Assembly (NCBI GenBank): GCA_018105865.1
Contig: CM030870.1
Span: forward strand, 1,800,001 to 1,864,000
Source of the DNA: Metaphire vulgaris
Taxonomy: Eukaryota > Annelida > Clitellata > Crassiclitellata > Megascolecidae
Reading direction: 5' to 3'
Length of the DNA: 64,000 bases
A program made the position numbers and the translations under genes. Shown piece after piece: positions 60,161 to 64,000 of the stretch. The notes below the pieces were generated by a model. The model did no database searches. It was not told where the DNA came from and saw nothing but the letters and a program-made list of their open reading frames with translations. Every line of letters begins with the position of its first letter. Positions within the stretch are counted from its first letter, which is position 1.

Positions 60161-62404
60161 AGGGTGGGTCATCCCCAAAAAATTTTTTGGCTATGGCATA
60201 AAAAGTTGCCCTATAGGTACCAAACCAAAACGCCATAAACGTTTTTTTAATTTTGAGCTCACTAAGTACCCGCAACTTTTAGTTGAAAATTATGGAAAAT
60301 GCCAAAAAATTGCTAAATTAAGGAATGTAACAATGTGCTTGTTTAATATGTATGTTGTGATTTATGTAAGTAGATTCTTGCTACAGATTGGTTTAATAGA
60401 GTCAGTAGTACTTGTTCACTGTCACAAAAAATACCTAGGGCTGAATGGTCATTCTGGTTGGACCAGAAAACGAAACATAAAGTGCATATAGGTGATATGG
60501 ACAAAATGGCCACAGTCACGTTGCAGGAGAAAGAGATGAGAGCAGTGAAATTTCAAGCTGTGAATGTGATGAAGGTGCTGTCACAGTCAGAAACATGAAG
60601 GATTATCCAGAAGTATGCATTATGCAAAACTTTGGACAGATGCAAGATTAGTAATAGGGGCACTTGTCTTGTAGTGAATGCAGTGCTAAAAGACATGAAT
60701 AGCAAATCTTGCAAAGATCCTACCAAACTTAGACGCCATAGAAGTTTTTGGTGACATTAACAGGTTTCTAATCATGCTGCCCTTATTCAAGACTTAATTT
60801 TTTATTGGTTTTGATGGAAAACGAGATGTAACTTTTTTGAGATACTGTATCTGGTGTACGTAGGAGTATACATCTAAAGGAAGAACATTATTCTAGTGTG
60901 TCACTTCCAAATTACATTGATCTTGTAGTGCCAGAAACAGGTAAAGCAGAAGACATTGCAAATGAGCTATTATCAATGATTGCAAATACAAATTTGGCAA
61001 GTAAGCTGTGCTATAGGCAGTTGTTTGTGATGGCACTGTGAATAACACAGGCAAAGGAAATGGCATGAATTGCAGAGTAGAGGATGGCATTGCAAGACTA
61101 TTGTAATGGGTGGTTTGCTTGTTGTATACTAATGAACTACCCGGGATTACATTTCTCCTATTAATGAAGGGCATACTAGAGGTCCAACTAGCACTATTTG
61201 TGCAATTATGAGTGTTCTAGATAACTATCCCAAGGATTTACCAATTGCAAAGTTTAAAGCCATTCCAGGAAAAGTGGCTGAGATAATTGATGAGGTTAAG
61301 AACAATCTAAGTAGGCCTACAGATCAAATATATCATCTTCAAGCATAATTAGTTAATTAGTACATCAAGGTTATGCAGATAATGATGAAATTGTGTCGTT
61401 ACAGAACACAATGCCGGGAAATTTAAGTCATGCAAGGTGGCTGACAAAAGCAAACAGAATTTTGAGGTTGTACGTGTCAAAGGAGTCTTGGTCTTCATCC
61501 CTGTACAAAATTGTACACTTTATCGTTAGTGCTCCTTCATGGTTCAACATCAAGAGTCATCTTTCTTGTGCTGTTGGAACAAAGAACTTTTTCTACCTGC
61601 TGAAGCAGTGTCATGAGCTTGGAGGAGAAGATTAGAAAATATTGTAACCTGTGTTGCAGAACAACAGTTACTTTGCCCATTCCGAAAACGTTTTTCTTGC
61701 TGGTGTAAGTGACAATGATGATACCATAAGACATTTCTGTTCTGATAGAATAATTAATTTGAGAAGTAATTCATCTGGTTCTTCCATTCGTGTTTTTGAA
61801 AAGTTAACCATCACGCTTAACGCCAATGCTTTGACATACGTTGGTACAATTCACTGGAATACAGCTCACCTCACACCAACAGCTAACAGCTATTGACAAT
61901 GAAAGTCTTCAAAACCATCAGGTTGATTTCATTTCTGGTTATATCCTGTGTCCATGCCACCCTCAGGCAATTGAACGTGCTGTTAAAAATATCTCTGCAG
62001 CAAGCTCTACAGTTTATAGCCATGACTCCTGACAGGGGAAGATTTTACAATGTACTGCATTCAGAACAGAACTGCCTATTGTTGGCTATAAATCAGAGTT
62101 TCTCAAAAGTATGTATATTATTTCTGTAATTATATACTTTTTGTGAACTGTCAATAGCTAGAACTTCAATGTTTATGCTAAATTTAGGTTTCAAATCTGG
62201 AATTTGTATCATGTTAAAGAGTTTGGTGGATTTTTAATAATGTCAGCTAATTGCTTCTCATGGGTAGATCTTTGATGCAAAGTTGCAGGTACAAGACAAC
62301 TGCTGATTTAAAAGTTTTTGTGCTATTTATAACAAGTAGCACCTATAGCAACTTTCTACACCTGAGCCAAATCAGCAACTCCGAAAAAAATTTGTATGAC
62401 CCAC

Positions 62405-62407
<3 letters not shown>
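60161..62407 (+). mobile_element. Unclassified DNA transposon with degraded transposase
   Basis: AGGGTGGGTCAT at the left and ATGACCCACCCT at the right, inserted in a TA repeat; TTA could be a 3-bp TSD, but the repeat makes this ambiguous. Plus-strand frames give, in order, VVCDGTVNNTGKGNG, YTNELPGITF, VLDNYPKDLPIAKFKAIPGK, MPGNLSHARWLTKANRILRL..YVSKESWSSSLYKIVHFIVS and YFAHSENVFLAGVSD. The DGT..NTG and NELP motifs look like a transposase core and SHARWLTKANRILRLY like a conserved downstream block. I do not recognise the superfamily with confidence. Confidence 0.6.

Positions 62408-62446
<39 letters not shown>
62408..62446. repeat. (TA)n microsatellite
   Basis: Uninterrupted TA run bordering the transposon at 60161-62407. 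Confidence 0.95.
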
Positions 62447-62452
<6 letters not shown>

Positions 62453-62835
62453 CTGTGAGCTACAGCACAATAGGCCTATTTTGAAGGCATAAGCAAATTC
62501 ACAGTTCAAACCAGCATTGTTATAATAATTATTCAAAAGGCGTGTAGGCCTACGAAAGTACTTCTGAATTGTCTTTGAGAAGTTAAAAGCTTGGATTCCA
62601 CCCTACGTTTAACAGCTGACAGCGGCTGCATTTCATCTGAGATGGCCAGGTCTGGTTGTTCAAAGTAAAGCATTAGAGTATCATTGGCAGAAGTCGCTTC
62701 GTCATCCGTTTCCTCATTTCTGTCGCCAGCTGTTGAGCAGTTCGGTAAGGTTTGGAAAATGTCTGCATCAGTCATTAACGACCTACGAAGATGAAGTACA
62801 TTAGCCTATCTATTATAGGGTCAATGCCTCAGATA

Positions 62836-62908
62836 CAATGGACACCCCGCTGGCATAATGCATCCTCCGTGGCCTGAGGCAACACAGTGCCCCCGCTAGC
62901 TACGTGAT
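62836..62908 (+). repeat. Repeat also found at 60068-60142
   Basis: ATGGACACCCCGCTGGC.. and CCGTGGCCTGAGGCAACACA occur in both places with a few differences, on either side of the transposon at 60161-62407. Confidence 0.8.
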
Positions 62909-62953
62909 AAGATAATGAATTGAAGAGTGGAAATAGGAGAATGTTCGTCATAG

Positions 62954-63163
62954 GCGTTTTCACGATTGACATGGGCATCTGGAGGGGGGTGCAAGGGGGT
63001 GCAATTGCACCTCCCTGGAAAAATTGTAGAGTTATGAAAAAAGTAAAATTACTTGTTTCTTTCATTGCCAACCCTTGTTTTGCAGCCTCTGGAAAAATTT
63101 TTCATTTCCTTCGTCACAAGACCCAATTCTGCACCCCCTGGAAAAATTTCTGCGGACGCCCAT
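62954..63163. mobile_element. MITE inserted in a Tigger remnant
   Basis: GGCGTTTTCACGATTGAC at the left and TTTCTGCGGACGCCC at the right; GGGTGCAATTGCACC and two CCTGGAAAAAT repeats inside. The Tigger sequence continues on both sides when compared with 44.1-44.25 kb. TSD not clear. Confidence 0.5.
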
Positions 63164-63739
63164 GATGATTGAATAAAATTCCTCTCTCTCCCTTAGTATC
63201 TTTCTGTCCTTCTCTCTCCACCTACATCTCTGTCTCTCTCTCCCACTCTTGCTCTTTCTCTTTGATGTGCGCCCCATTAACAGCCGACGGCCGTATTACA
63301 GCGTCAATTGCACAGGTGGTACCTCATTCTCTCCCTACCTTCATCGCTCACTCGCTCGCTCTCTCTCTCTCACTCTCTCTCTCTCCATCTCTTGCCCCTT
63401 AGTGTTATGGCCAATTAGCGCTCTTTATAATTGTTTAAAATATATAATATTTAATCTTCATGGTTGAATCGGAATCGGTGATCCACGTATTGCCGACTGA
63501 CTTTTGGCATTAGTCGGCCAATTTCCGATCTGATAATCAGTTATGCCTATCCAATAGTACTGGATAAATGCGCTACATAATCAATGGAAACGCAAGTGTA
63601 CAACATCAACGGAAACGCCTGAAATACTGGTCGATTGACATGGCTAAACAAAGCGAAAGCGAACATTGAGAAATTTATTTGCTTTTAAGAACATTTTACC
63701 ATACTAAATTTTTTAAAGGGTAATAGCCTTTGGTCAATT

Positions 63740-63826
63740 TTTTTATTAGATAATGTGCACCATTGTATAGCGCGCACTGCTCTGCGGCGGCAAAAAACCG
63801 CGCACTATACCCCGGAAATTACGGTA
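63740..63826. mobile_element. Right end of a CCGTAATTT-type MITE
   Basis: CCCCGGAAATTACGG-TA at 63812-63828, with GCGCGCACT/CCGCGCACTATA hairpin words; the left end was not found. Confidence 0.35.
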
Positions 63827-64000
63827 TACCTCAGAGGTGTCATAAGCTCTGATGGGTCATCCAAATCAGACGTCATCAGAAGAATTCGGCTAGCTAGCAA
63901 CACAATGAGAAGACTACAAACCATCTGGGAGAACAAAAAAGATCAAAATACCCACCAAGATCCATGTGTATAATTCACCGGTGCTAAGCATCCTACTATA
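63822..64000 (+). mobile_element. RTE-like LINE fragment, runs off the window
   Basis: YLRGVISSDGSSKSDVIRRI followed by RLASNTMRRLQTIWENKK matches the YLG..LASxAFGKLQKIWK region of the RTE at 47079-47939. Continues past 64000. Confidence 0.7.

Larger units (their letters stand above)
62533..63400 (-). mobile_element. Tigger/pogo remnant (second copy)
   Basis: Minus strand 62775-62533 reads MTDADIFQTLPNCSTAGDRN..ATSANDTLMLYFEQPDL, the acidic C-terminus of a Tigger transposase, close to 44378-44560. The shared GA/CT-rich block is at 63165-63400. A MITE (62954-63163) is inserted. Confidence 0.7.

Noticed and set aside
61393..61635. Independent host gene
   Set aside because: The 80-codon frame belongs to the degraded transposase between the AGGGTGGGTCAT inverted ends and is flanked by stops and frameshifts.

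Overview
This window is from an animal nuclear genome. It holds spliced genes with GT-AG introns, many non-LTR retrotransposon remnants, MITEs, microsatellites and no bacterial-style gene packing. The clade cannot be fixed from sequence alone. The two real genes are ordinary metazoan genes, and the dense hAT, piggyBac, pogo and LINE load together with the over-represented octamer TAGGCCTA suggests a repeat-rich (perhaps marine) invertebrate; that last step is inference.

Two host genes are supported, arranged tail to tail. (1) On the + strand, 12535-35378, a nine-coding-exon LIV-1-type ZIP zinc transporter (SLC39 family). All exon phases agree and the spliced model is 636 codons plus stop, with the HNFADG and HELPHE metal-site motifs. 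(2) On the - strand, 54171-44623, the last seven coding exons (about 263 residues) of a KLHDC3-like kelch protein. It keeps the BC-box and Cul2-box that mark a CUL2 ubiquitin-ligase substrate receptor. Its 5' exons lie beyond position 64000.

Everything else I can read is mobile-element history. Fifteen hAT-type insertions have an exact 8-bp target-site duplication (TSD), and four more have an imperfect one; several are nested. There are three TTAA-flanked piggyBac-like MITEs and a broken piggyBac transposase gene that was itself split by a hAT element carrying a BED-finger exon. Three or four TA-flanked MITEs share CCGTATTT/CCGTATATA ends. Tigger/pogo transposase remnants, an unclassified 2.2-kb transposon at 60.2-62.4 kb, many L2/CR1-like LINE tails and many RTE-like LINE tails make up the rest.

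Layout: 0-11 kb is a nest of LINEs and hATs. 11.1-35.4 kb is the ZIP gene with TE-filled introns. 36.6-39.3 kb is the piggyBac/hAT nest. 39.3-44.6 kb holds MITEs and a Tigger remnant. 44.6-54.2 kb is the KLHDC3-like gene. 54.2-64 kb is TE-rich sequence that probably lies in a large upstream intron of that gene.

The signal I find most unusual is a 20-bp core, GACAAGCAAAAAAGGTCATC and its reverse complement. It recurs at well over a dozen places, often two or three times 50-90 bp apart, inside MITEs whose terminal repeats are otherwise different. A second one is that several unrelated hAT elements carry subterminal arrays of a private short word (AAGGCC/AAGACC, AGATACA, CGATTA, TTTCAGTT, TAGGGATAA).
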